Source: Castor canadensis
Taxonomy: Eukaryota > Chordata > Mammalia > Rodentia > Castoridae
DNA length: 64,000 bases
Assembly (NCBI RefSeq): GCF_047511655.1
Contig: NC_133405.1
Coordinates: forward strand, 91,547,046-91,611,045
Direction: 5' to 3'
In this document: piece by piece, positions 46,776 to 57,822 of the stretch
How positions within the stretch are numbered: the stretch's first letter is position 1
Layout of the letters: each line of letters starts with the position of its first letter
Notes under the pieces: model-generated
Databases searched by the model: none
Told to the model about the DNA's origin: nothing
The model's input: the letters and a program-made list of their open reading frames with translations, nothing else
Position numbers and translations under genes: made by a program

Positions 46776-46787
46776 TTACCAGGGCAG

Positions 46788-47096
46788 GTATTGGCTAAAG
46801 GCCACAATCCCAGCACTTGGGAGGCAGAAATGGGAGGATCTTGTATGAAGCCAGCCAGGGCAAAAAGTTACTCAGCAAACAATCTGGCATCATGATGGTT
46901 CAAGCCTGTAATCCCAGCTACATAAGAGGAGGATATATGAGGGTTTTAGCACAAAGCCAGACCCGGAGAGAACATAAGACACTATGTGAAAAATAGATAA
47001 AGCAAGAATAGGGCTGTAGATGTGACTCAAGTTTTAGAACAATTACCTGACAAATGGGAGGTCCTGAGTTCAAGTTCCGGTACTCCCCCAAAAAAG
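46788..47096 (+). repeat. Composite B1-like/B1-like/ID-like SINE
   Basis: Two 7SL-like blocks ('cccagcacttgggaggcaga' and 'aagcctgtaatcccagctac') are followed by an ID-like unit ending 'gagttcaagttccggtactc' and a short A tail. It follows directly on the last target-site copy of the LINE-1 insertions. Confidence 0.8.
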
Positions 47097-47845
47097 GATA
47101 AAACCTTATTGTAGCCAAAAAGTTAATTGCTGTATCAAAAGACAGAAATGATCATTATGGTAAATTATACATGATACACAATTGATCCTAAATTAATCAC
47201 TACTATTTCACACAGTTAACTAGACTCGTTTTTAGTAAACAATATTATTTATGGAGCCAAAAAAGAAATGTGAAATAATTTGTAATAATTGTAATTATTT
47301 GTAATTGTAGTAAACACCTAGCTTTCATATTTCGTGTTAAAGTAATATTGTGTGCACTGCTAATTATGACACTCATGCTTTCTAGTCTCCCATGGTTGTG
47401 TCCTATGTATGATAATGTAAAACATTGGTCATCACAAACTTTATTTTGTGATTTGTAAGATTTCTAAAAATTGTCTTCTCATTTCAGTAGACTGGTTTCA
47501 CACCATATGTTATGAGTCTAAATTACAAAGTTACATTTTCCTCTTTATTATTTTTGGGTTTTATTATCATTTCATGGCCAAAAATAATTATTTATTATGT
47601 AGTGGTAGATAGTCTCCAAATTCGGATGATATTTTATGAGCATATTTTTCATTTGCCTTTTGAACTTTTAGATGAAATGCTTTTGAATTTTCAATATTTC
47701 AAATGTGTGAGCTCAGGAAATACACACATGAGGATCATTTAAATTATTTACCATCAATTGTTATAAATTTTACTTATAAGAACCACAAACATAAGAGAAT
47801 GTGACTGTGGTTCATTTGATACCCTTAGAAAAGTTCTGGCTAGAG
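47097..47845. other. Anonymous AT-rich sequence
   Basis: A 76-codon frame at 47512-47742 has no recognisable domain. Otherwise nothing is identified. Confidence 0.4.
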
Positions 47846-47926
47846 AGGACTCTTGTGTCTGACTGAAATGGAATAATGATTTCATCTCCTCTGTAAAATG
47901 GGGATGATAACAGTAACTCACTCACT
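47846..47926 (+). repeat. MIR fragment
   Basis: 'tttcatctcctctgtaaaat ggggatgataacagtaactc' is the MIR core in forward orientation. Confidence 0.65.
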
Positions 47927-48260
47927 GAACTAATATTTTTCATTTAGCTAACAGAACATTTTGAAAAGTTGATGTGCACTACACCCTCTTAAAGGAAGTA
48001 TAGGTGGAGCACTTAAGAAAAAGCAAAACTCCCTGCCCTTGGGCTACTTTGACCCATAGAGGACATATATTAGAAAGCAGGCAATAAAGTCAAGAAAAGT
48101 TAATGGAGAGGGAAACAATCTCAGGTGAGGAAGAGAGATGGACAAGCGTATTGTTCCCTTAGATGGTGGGTTCAAGGAAAGCCTCACTTGGTGACATTTG
48201 AGCAAAAACCACAATGAAGACAAGATAAGATATAGGGGAAGACAGTTGCAAGTAGAGTAA
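47927..48260 (-). repeat. LINE-2 fragment
   Basis: 'gaaagcctcacttggtgaca tttgagc' and 'actccctgcccttgggctac' in the plus strand are reverse-complement L2 3' region. It directly follows a MIR fragment of opposite orientation. Confidence 0.65.
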
Positions 48261-48349
48261 TGTGTATAAAGATCCTGAAATGAAAATAAACTTATGTGTT
48301 GAGGTGAACCTTGAGCTTACATACCTTTTGATTTCACCATGCAACAGTC

Positions 48350-48545
48350 TCTGTTACTAAGCATGGGACATCTCTTTACATATTGAATCCTCTCCACAAC
48401 ACATACCATTATCATCAGCTTCAGTTCACACAGGAGGAATCCAAGACAGAGTGTAGTTAGGTTACCTGTCACAGGTCATACAGCCACAAGTGGAGAGCCA
48501 GGATAAAAACCATGTGTGATCCACAGCCCATATTCTTACCTTCTT
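48350..48545 (-). repeat. MIR SINE
   Basis: 'tacctgtcacaggtcataca gccacaagtggagagccagg' is the reverse complement of the MIR 5' and core region. The A-rich/T-rich ends are lost. Confidence 0.7.
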
Positions 48546-48879
48546 AGTCCTTAGGTGAATCCCATTTCAGGGAGAATGGAAGAAAGGACAGAAGGGACAT
48601 GATTGGCTCATATTCACACAACAAGACAGAAACCAAGTTGAGAAAAATTCTGACCTGAGACGCCAGAGCTGAGAGCCTATTTCTTCCTTCCTCAAACATT
48701 TACTGAGCCTCATGTCATGGCAAATCCTGACTGGCACTGTCGATGACACGTAATGGCCACTTGTTAGAAATGAAGAGATACGCTGGGTTTGCGCTCTAAT
48801 TTGCCATTTAATGTTTTGTCCAGCTGTACCCTTACATTCCCCATCCCAGCGCTGTGTGCCCTGGGGTATCTCCATCTGA

Positions 48880-48995
48880 TGACACTTCTGTCTTTCCTGG
48901 TTAACATGAGCTCTTTGATTTCAAGGGCAGGCTTGTCTCATCACTCTGAGCCTGGCATGCAACAGACTCTCGGGTGACAGCTTATGAATCGATTT
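48880..48995 (+). repeat. L2/MIR 3' end fragment
   Basis: 'gagctctttgatttcaaggg caggcttgtctcatcactct gagcctggcatgcaacagac' follows the forward L2/MIR terminal consensus. Confidence 0.5.
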
Positions 48996-50215
48996 CCAGG
49001 TAATTGTCCCTCTGATACACACATAACTAACCGTGGGAAATGAAGTTGTGTGATATATTCCTAGCACAGTGACTGCAATGACAAAAATTCATCACACGTT
49101 TGGGTGTCCTGCCTGGGCAGTGCCTCTGTGCTCTGAGACACCCCCCTCCTGATGTGTGGGATCTGAGAGTGCTGCCTGAATTTTGTATCACTGGACCAGG
49201 GTATAAATAAGGGGGGAAGGTAGGAGGTAGCCCAGACCCTTGGAGGAGACTGGCCATGCAATGAGAGTCCCAAGTGGAGTGGAAGCCAATTGATAATACT
49301 TTCCTTCAGTCCTACTCGAGGACAGGCAATTGTTGCACCCTCCCTTTTGGGTAGATGGTCTCTGGAAAGCGACAGCCAACAGTGGAAACAGGAAACATCT
49401 TTCTCTGTGCTCTTGTTGCCCCAAGACCCTAGCATGCAGCCATCTGAAACTTTACAGTCTTCCTTCTCCCATCCTGTACCTCTTCCCATGAGCTTTGTTC
49501 CACCACTCCCTCCCAATAAGATGGACTGCCTTCTACAAGCCCATAGGCAGTGGACCCAAACAAACATGGAGTCAAGCCTTTGAAACCATAAGCCAGAGAC
49601 CCTTCCTCTTTTAAGTTGATCTGGGTCAGATGCTTGTTACAGCATGGAAAGCTGACCACCAGATGACAGGTGGAACAGCTTTTTTTTTTTTAACCAGGGT
49701 ACTCTGAGCCTCCGAGATGATAGCTTGCTTAGAGTTAGAAAGATGCTTAATAATGGCGGGAAAGGATAACAATTCTCTCTAGACTCCCAGGCAAATGCTC
49801 CTGCTAATCATTTTCTCTGAAGACTGATTTCAACCTGTCAACCTACAGTCACTGTGGGGAAATTAGAGAACTGATGTGAGTCTTCTCTCCCAGACCATGC
49901 TGCTCTTCACTCAGATAATTCAAGTCAATTCACAAATATATTCAATGCTCTTAAATCACTAACATCCTTTGGGGGTGGGTGGGTGTGAGGCATCTACCGG
50001 ATGCTACTTCTGGCCCTGGGAGAGCTGACCCTAATCCTGAGGTTTACAGGGGAGTTCATGAGTGTCCCTGAGACACTATTATAGCAGTAAACATTTCACT
50101 GATAAATAGTAATATTGTTGGGATTGGAAAGGAAGGGCCAAATGCTCTGGAAATAGCAGCTTTCCTGGGCATTGTGGCCTTGGAGTCTGTTTCTATCTAA
50201 GGGAGGGAAAATTCT
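48996..50215. other. Anonymous sequence
   Basis: A 168-codon minus-strand frame at 49061-49567 overlaps other frames and has no domain I recognise. There is a T run near 49680-49691. A stretch near 49580-49670 looks like an old LTR or DNA-transposon end but cannot be named. Confidence 0.35.
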
Positions 50216-50330
50216 CCTGGGCTGTGAGCTCCTTGAGTACACAAATTGTACTCTGTATTTCTCACAGCACAACCTTGCACAATATATAGTGAAAGGATTG
50301 ATTGATCTGTATTTGTTGGCTGCATGGTCC
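50216..50330 (+). repeat. L2/MIR 3' end fragment
   Basis: 'ctgtgagctccttgagtaca' and 'gcacaaccttgcacaatata' follow the forward consensus order of the L2/MIR terminus. Confidence 0.5.
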
Positions 50331-50534
50331 TGTTCATGAACTGCTTAGTAGGGATGATCAGGTGAACTGGGTTATAACTTTAGAGAACTTTAGAATACTA
50401 AAGTGGTCCTTTTTTTCTGCGGTATCCTGCTGATTTTAAAGTGGGGACTGGGAGAGCTGTGTGGAGGGTAAAGGTTGACATTAAGACCTTTTACTTTATC
50501 TGATTTGAAATGTTAGGATTGTTATTTCAATTTT

Positions 50535-50660
50535 TGTTTTTTGAGTGATATAACTAAAGCTCAGAAAGTTTAGTATTGTACCTCTGTCACAAAGGGTGCA
50601 AATACTTGATTTGAGATCTACCTCAGCCTTAATCCCTTGCTTATGCTTCCTCTCCCCTAG
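50535..50660 (-). repeat. MIR fragment
   Basis: 'ctaaagctcagaaagtttag', then 'cctctgtcacaaagggtgca' and a 'gatttgagatctacctcag' block, are reverse-complement MIR text. Confidence 0.5.
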
Positions 50661-50999
50661 TCTCCACTTTACTCTCAGAGATTAGATTCTGAAAGTCCCT
50701 GGAGAATTCTTGCCAGAGATATGGCATCACTGTAAATCCCCACCTGCACTTCGATTAGCCTTTTTTTTTTCTGTAGACAAGGGGCTTAAAGCCAGGTAAA
50801 GCCTAAGGCTCCATTGTAGGATCTTTCTGCAAAATCTGTCGCTGTGGATGTCTCCAGTAGAATGTGTTTCAGGAAGAGGTTTGTCTGCTGGGGCAGGACA
50901 GCGGGTGTCATTCATCACTGCTGGAGGGCAGAATCCGGGGCTGGGGGCCGCACGTGGAGAGGGGAGGGGCCACGGGCGGCCCCCTCGTGACAGCCTCAT

Positions 51000-53290
51000 C
51001 AACCAATGTTGCTGGGAAAATGTTGCAGTGGTTATCTGCCTGCAGAAAACTGAAACCAGATCTATGTCTTTCACCCTGTACAAGTATCAACTCAAAGTGG
51101 ATTAAGAATCTTAATGTAAGACCTGAAACTTAGACGCTAGTGCAGGAAAGACCAGGGAATACATTGGAATACTTAGGGAATACATAGGTAATGACTTCCT
51201 CAATAGAACGCAAATGGTTCAGCAACTAAGAGAAAGGATTGACAAACGGGAATGGGTACATGAAATTAAAAAAGCTTCTGCACAACTACAGAAATGATCT
51301 CTAAATTGAAGAGGCAGTCCACAGAATGGGAGAAAATCCTTGCCACATATACATCTGACAAGGGATTAATACTAGAATATACAGGGAGCTCAAGAAACTA
51401 AACTCCACCAAATTCGATGACCCAATGAAGAAATGGGAAAATAAACTGAACAGAACTTTTTCAAAAGAAGAAGTCCAAATGGCTAAAAAAAAAAAAAAAA
51501 AACCACATGAAGAAATGCTTAAACTTCCCTGGCCATAAAGGAAATGCAAATCAAATTCATGTTGAGATTCCACCTCATTCCTGTTAGAATGGCTATCATC
51601 AATGGATTAAGAAAACGTGGGATTTATACACAATGGAATTCTACTCAGCCATGAAGAAGAATGAAATCTTATCATTCGCAAGTAAATGGATGGAACTGGA
51701 GAACATCATCCTGAGCAAGGTTAGCCAGGCTCAGAAGACCAATAATCATATGTTTCCCCTCATATGTGGACTTTAGATCAAGGGTAAACTCAACAAGAGG
51801 ATTGGACTTTGGTCACATGATAAGGCGAGAGCACACAAGGGAGGTATGAGGATAGGTAAGAAACCCCAAAAACATGATAGCATTTGATGTCCTCAAGGCA
51901 AAGGAACTAATGCAGAAAGTTTAAAGTGACAGAGGCCAATAGGAGAAGGGGATCAGGAACTAGAGAAAAGGTCAGTTCGAGAAGAATCAAATTAGAATGT
52001 AACGCATATGTACATGAAAGCAATGGGAGGAATCTCCCTGTATAGCTATCCTTATCTCAACTAACAAAAACCCTTTGTCCTTTTTATTATTGTTTATACT
52101 CTCTGTTCAACAAAATTAGAGATAAGAGCAAAACAGTTTCTGCCCAGAAGCGAGGGAGTAGGGGGGGAGAAATGACCCAAACATTGTATGCACATATGAA
52201 TAAACGGAAAAAAAAAAGAACACAAACAACAACAAATGTTGGCGAGGATGTGAGAAAAAAGGAGCTCTCATACACTGCTGGTAGGAATGTAAATTAGTAC
52301 AATCACTATGGAAAACAGTATGGAGGCTCCTCAAAAAACTAAAAATAGAGCTCCATATGAATCAGCAATTCCACTTCTAGGAATATACCTGAAGGAATGT
52401 AAGTTAGGTTACAATAAAGGCACCTGCACACCCACGTTTATTGCAGCATTATTCACAATAGCTAAGCTATGGAAATAGCCAAGATGCCCCATTAATGATG
52501 AATGGATTAAGAAAATGTGGTATTTATATACAGTGGAATTTCATTCAGCCACAAAGAAGAATGAAATTTTGTCATTTGCAGGTAAATGGATGGAACTGGA
52601 GAACATCATCTTAATTGAAGTTAGCCAGGTCCAGAACACCAAAAGCCACATGTTTTCTCTCATATGTGGAATATAGACCTGATACAAATACAGCAATATT
52701 TTGAAAAACAGGTCACACTAAGGGGATGTCACATATGAGAGGGGGAGGGTAAAAAGAAGGAAGTTACAAAGGTGGATATGGTTGATGTACTCTCTATATA
52801 AGGATGAATACAGAATTCTTAAACCTGTTGAAACCACCATAAGAAAGGGACTAAGGTAGAAAGAAGATAAAATAGAGGAGATGAACCAATTTGAGTCATA
52901 ATACATATATATACATGGCAATGTCACAAGGAAACTCCCTGTGTAGCTATCCTAAAGAAATAAAAATGTCATTTTTTTCTTTCTTTTACAAACTAGGAGA
53001 ACAGGAGGGGAGAACAGGTCCTGTCTGGGGCTGCGGGGGGGTGGGGGGGGAGTTGGTATCAGTGGGAGGAGGGAGGAAGTGGGGAAAGAGTGTGGGAGAG
53101 TGAATATAGTGCAAATACTGTGTACACATGTATGTAAATGAAAAAATGATACATGCTGAAACTATTCCAGGAATGGGGGGAGGGTGGATAAAGGACAATG
53201 GTGGAGGGGCGAGAATTCAAGTATGATATATTGGATATATTGTAAATGCCACTACGTACCCCCCACCCGGCACAAAAATAAAATTTTTTT
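51000..53290 (+). mobile_element. LINE-1 3' half (ORF2 C-terminal region and 3' UTR), interrupted by a nested LINE-1
   Basis: Starts in the ORF2 segment after the reverse transcriptase ('cagaaaactgaaaccagatc', with ORF2-like [15 protein letters not shown] at 51087-51131). It continues to 51597, then resumes at 52219 with 'acaaatgttggcgaggatgt'. It passes through the ORF2 end near 52680, a 3' UTR with a G-rich tract near 53033-53095, and 'cggcacaaaaataaaatttt' to the A tail at about 53290. Many stops are present. The 5' end abuts unrelated sequence. The right end abuts an oppositely oriented LINE-1 5' half. Confidence 0.88.
51598..52218 (+). mobile_element. Younger LINE-1 3' end nested in the LINE-1
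   Basis: A separate 3' end with its own tail. It starts at 'tggattaagaaaacgtggga' (ORF2 C-terminus), includes the ORF2 end and a short G-rich tract near 52153-52168, and finishes 'gtatgcacatatgaataaac' plus A tail. The interrupted host LINE-1 continues on both sides with matching ORF2 order. It is close to the copy at 46072-46655 in sequence. Confidence 0.85.
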
Positions 53291-56200
53291 AAAAAGATGT
53301 TGAATTTTGTTGCAGGCTTTTTCTGTTATCTATTGAGATGATTTGGTTTTTGTTCTTCATTCTGTTTATGTGTTGTATTGCATTTATTGATCTCCATCCC
53401 TGGAATGAAACCTACTTGATCATGGTGTATGATCTTTTTAAGGTGTTGCTAGATTCTGTTTGCAAGTATTTTATTGAGGATTTTTGCATCTATGTTCATC
53501 AGGGATACTGGCGTTTAACTTTCTTTTTGTGTGTGTGTCCTATGAGGTTTTGCTATTAGAGTACTATTGGCTTTGTAGAATAAGTTTGGCGGTATACCTT
53601 CCTTTTCTATTTTATAGAATAGTTTGAGGAGTGATGGTGTTAGTTCTCTGGTAGAATTCAGCAGTGAATCCATGTAGACCTGGGTTTTTCTTTGTTGGGA
53701 GTTTCTTTATAGCTGTCTCAATCTCATTCCTTGTTTAAGTTGTTAATGTCCAATTGGTTCAGTTTTGGTGGGACATATGTGTCAAGAAATTTATCTATTT
53801 CTTCATCATTTTCCACTTTGGTGGAGTATAGATTTTCAAAGTATTCCTGAATAATCTTATGAATTTCATTGGTGTCTGTTGTAACATCCCCTTTTCCACC
53901 TGTGAGTTTATTAATTCAGGTGTTTGTCCTTCTTTTAGTTAATTTGGCTAAAAGTTTGTCATTGTTCATTTTTTCAAAGAACCAACTTTTTGATTAATTA
54001 ATTACTTGTATCATTCTTTTGGTCTCCAATTCATTCATTTCTTCCCAGTGTTTTATAATTTCTATGTACTCCTTTGTGGATTGGCTTATTCTTGTTTGAG
54101 GTGCATCATTACATTACTTATTTCAGACCACTCTAATATTCTGATGTGGGCACTCATGGCTATAAACTTCCTTCTTGAGACTTCCTTTCCTGCATGCCAC
54201 AGGTTCTGGTAAGTTGTATCCTCATTGTCATTTGAGTCTAGAAATTTCTTAATTTCTTTGCTAATTTCTTCAATGACCCACTGATTGTTCAAAAGTGTGT
54301 TGTTCAGTCACCTTGAGTTTGAACGATTTTTGTATTCTTCTTTGCCATTTATGTCTAATTTTATTCCTTTATTGTTTGCTAGGATACAGGGGATTATTTT
54401 GATTTTTTTTTAATATTTGTTGAGGCTTGCTTTATGTCCTACCATGGCGTCTATTTTGGAGAAAGTTACATGGGCTGCTGAGAAACATGTTTAATGTGCT
54501 GTCAGAGTATGGACTAGTCTATAAATGTCTGTTAAGTCCATTTTGTCCGTGGTATTGTTTAGTTCTAGGTTATCTTTGTTAATTTTTTGTCTGGACGTTC
54601 TGTCCATTGATGAGAATTGCATTTTGAGATCTCCTGTTAGTATTGTATCTGAACCTATTTGTTCCTTCAGGTTCAGCAGTGTTTGTTTTATGAACTTGGG
54701 TCCACCAATATTTGGTGCATAGATATTTAGAACTGTTATATCTTCTGACTGGATAATTCCCTTTATTAGCATGTTGTGACCTTGCTTGTCTCTTCTGCCT
54801 GCATAAAATCAGCTTTATCTGATATGAGAATTGCTACTCTTACTTCCTTTCAGTTTCCACATGCCTGGTAAATCTTTTTCAAACTTTTCACTTTTAGTTT
54901 GTGTGTGTTTTTGCTTATGAGGTGCATTTTTGTAGACAACAAAATGTTGAATCTTGCTCTTTGATCCGATCAATCTGTTTTTTGATTGGAAAATTAAGTC
55001 TGCTTACATTTAGGGTTATGATCGAGAGGTGTTTAGAGATGCCTGTGCTTCTGTTGCATTTTTCCCAGGTTGAGACTCATGTTGATTGTTATTTGCTTTT
55101 GGCATTGTTTGTCTTCATGTTTTGCTGGTTTACTCAGTTGATTATACTCTCTACTTCCCTACCTCTCACGTGTTCATCAGTTCCCCTTTGAGTTTTATAA
55201 TTTCCTGACCTCTTCTGCTTGTGTTTGTTTTCATCCTCATCCATGGGAATTACTCCTTCAAGTGTCCTTAGTAATGTAGGCTTGCTGGAAGGTTATCCTT
55301 ACCTTGGAAGGCCTTTATTTCTCCATTGAGTTTGAAGGACAACTTTACTGGATAAAGTATTCTTGGTTGGAAGTTATTCCCCCCCCAGAGCTCAAATTAT
55401 ATTGCCCTAGGCTTTCCTGGCTTTTAGGGTTTTTGCTGAGAGGTCTGTGGTGATTCTTACATGTTTACCTTTGTATGTAAGCTGGTGCTTTTCTCTTGTA
55501 GCTTTCAGTAGTATCTTTTTGTTGTTGTTCTCTAGTTTTGGCATTTTAATTATGATGAGACACAGGGTTGTTCTCTTCTGGTCATGTCTATTTAGAGTTC
55601 AAAATGCCTCCTGGGTAAGGGTGTCTAAATCATTACATAGATTTGGGGAATTTTCTATGACTTTATTGAATAACTTTCCTGTGTCTTTAGTGTGTGTTTC
55701 AGCTCCTTCTTCCACCCCATGAATTCTTAGGTTTGGTCTTTTGATTGTGTCCCATAGCTCTTGTATGTTGTATTCATGTCTATTAATTTTTTCTTTCTTT
55801 ATGATTGTTTGCATTCAATAACTCCTCAATCTTGTTCTCCATCTCTGATATTTTTTCTTCTGTTTGTTCTTGTCTGCTGATAATACTATCCACTGTGGTT
55901 TGTATTCAATTTTGTGAGGTTTTCATATCTAACATTTCTACTTGGTTATTTTTCTAAATTTCCATTTCCTTGCTGAATTTCTCTCCATGTTGCTGACGTT
56001 CTTGTCTATGTCTTGGATGGATTCCCCAACTTCATTTATCTGTTTATTTGAATCCTCTTGAAGGTCACTGATCATTTTTAACAGTAGGCTTCTGAATTCT
56101 CTCTCAGACATTTCAGCCAATGCAGTACCTTTGGATTCATATGTTGAGTTGTGGTGAGATATTGACTTGATTTTTCATATTTAAAATCTACAGTGTGATT

Positions 56201-56703
56201 TGTACATATGTTTGTCTAAGTTTCTCTTTTACTTCCTCTTGTAAAGCAGAGAAGCTCCTGCAGTAAAAAGATTACTATTTCAGTAACAAATCATCCAGTA
56301 TTTGAATGAGTAAGAAACAATTGGAGCCCTATTTGTCTCTCCGCTAAAGTCGCATGGGAGCCAACTCTGGTTTCTAGGGGGTGATGTGGAAGCTTAACAC
56401 TGGTTGAAAGGTATAAGAATTGGACATTGAGTATTGTGGGGATTGGGTATGGGAAAGGGAGGGGAGTGGGGCAATAGAAGTAAGGGAGGTAGGTGTAGGA
56501 GATAATAGCATGAGAGAACTCTATATTAATCAAAAGAGATAGAGAATGGTTTAGAGGATAAGGAGAAAAAAAGGAAAACAGAAAGAAGAGATTCCAAGAG
56601 TTAGAAACTAAATTAAAGACAAGAAAAAAAGAAGGAAAAAGAAAAAAGGACACAGCCAAATGAAAACAAATTAAATGAAAGAGAGAAGGAAAAAAAGAGA
56701 GAG

Positions 56704-56935
56704 AAGCCAGGTACCAATGATTTACATCCATAATCCTAGCTATTCAGGAGGGAGAGATCGGGAGGATCCCCATTCGAAGCCAGCTCTGGGCAAAAAGTTC
56801 AGAAGACACTGTCTTAGGGGGAAAAAAACATCAAAAAGAGAAAAAAGGGGGCTGGTGGAATGGCTCAAGCAGTAAGAGTGCCTGCATAGCAAGCCTGAGG
56901 CCCTGAGGTCAAACCCCAGTGCTGTTCAGAGGGAG
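56704..56935 (+). repeat. Dimeric B1-like plus ID-like SINE
   Basis: 'gccaggtaccaatgatttac' with 'aatcctagctattcaggagg' forms the 7SL-like half. 'gctggtggaatggctcaagc' with 'aggtcaaaccccagtgctg' forms the ID-like half. It is inserted in the LINE-1 5' UTR and followed by a GAGACA-rich tail. Confidence 0.85.
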
Positions 56936-56966
56936 GGAGACAGAGAGAGACAGAGACAGAGACAGA
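56930..56966. repeat. (GAGACA)n-like purine microsatellite
   Basis: Interrupted GAGA/GACAGA repeats directly after the SINE. Confidence 0.85.
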
Positions 56967-57627
56967 TTTCAAACAACAACAAACTGGATATAGGAGAAAC
57001 AAACAACCAAAAAATAAAAAAACCCGAACTTATATTTCTTTCTAGAGAGGAGTGTCAACAGTATTCTCTGCATAATATCCAACTTAGTCCTTACCCTGGT
57101 TATAATGGGAACAGTTTCAGAAGGGCAGAGTTGCACCTCTACCTTAGGGTATGGGCAGAGGCCTCAGGACAAGGCAACTGAGACAGCATGGTTGACACCA
57201 TCCAGGGAATTTCTCTTAAAGAACTTTACCCTCAGTGTTCCTTTGGGTCTGCAGGGCCTCCATAGATAGGGACTGAGAATTTTGTTGAAATGCAGAGATC
57301 TGAGCTGGTGGGGCCACAGCTAGATCTGTCTGATTGTAGAGGCAGCTGTCTGGCTTATCTTGAAGGTGGAGGCTTCATCTTCCTCTCCTCTAAGGGGCAG
57401 CTGAACCTTGGGCTGGAGCTGCAAACTGTTTATTGGTTGACTCTTTCATATTTCTGATTGGCTGTCTTTTTCAGTTATCTTACCAATCTTTTGTGGGTCA
57501 CAGTGCTCTTCCTCTTCTTCTCGTTTCTGCATGTGCTCTCTTTTTTTTAACCCAAACTCTTGTTCACGGGTCCAGTGGAAAAAACTTCTACTCCTGCACC
57601 ATCTTGCCCTTATTCAAAATGTTGATT

Positions 57628-57822
57628 CTTTTCTTTTTTTTTTGGCAGCTGCAGGGTTTGAACTCAGGACCTCACATTTGCAAGGCAGGTGTTCTTACCG
57701 CTTTATCCACTCCACCAGTCCTTTTTTTGTGAAGGGATTTTTTTGAGATAGGGTCTCATTAGCTCTAAATTCCAATCCTCCTGAGTAGCTAGGATTAGAG
57801 GCCTGAGCCACCCCGCCTGGCT
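57628..57822 (-). repeat. Dimeric B1-like plus ID-like SINE
   Basis: The reverse complement reads 'ggcggggtggctcaggcctc taatcctagctactcaggag' and then an ID-like unit ending 'gagttcaaaccctgcagctg' with an A tail (poly-T at 57633-57642 on the plus strand). Confidence 0.85.

Larger units (their letters stand above)
53297..57609 (-). mobile_element. LINE-1 5' half: 5' UTR, ORF1 and the first half of ORF2
   Basis: On the minus strand the element opens at 57609 with 'gggcaagatggtgcaggagt', a typical LINE-1 5' end. The 5' UTR reaches about 56120, interrupted by a SINE at 56704-56935. ORF1 follows, starting MAEMSEREF at 56120; a coiled-coil segment and LWDTIKRPNLRIHGVEEG lie at 55599-55814. ORF2 begins near 55190 with its endonuclease; INIYAPN-type text and SSMDRTSRQKINKD lie at 54491-54772. 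It runs into the reverse transcriptase fingers and palm to about 53297, where it stops. Many frameshifts and stops make both frames non-coding. LINE-1 copies are normally truncated at the 5' side, so loss of the 3' half is unusual. Confidence 0.9.

Noticed and set aside
49061..49567. 168-codon minus-strand frame
   Set aside because: Overlaps four other frames and has no recognisable domain. Composition alone explains it.
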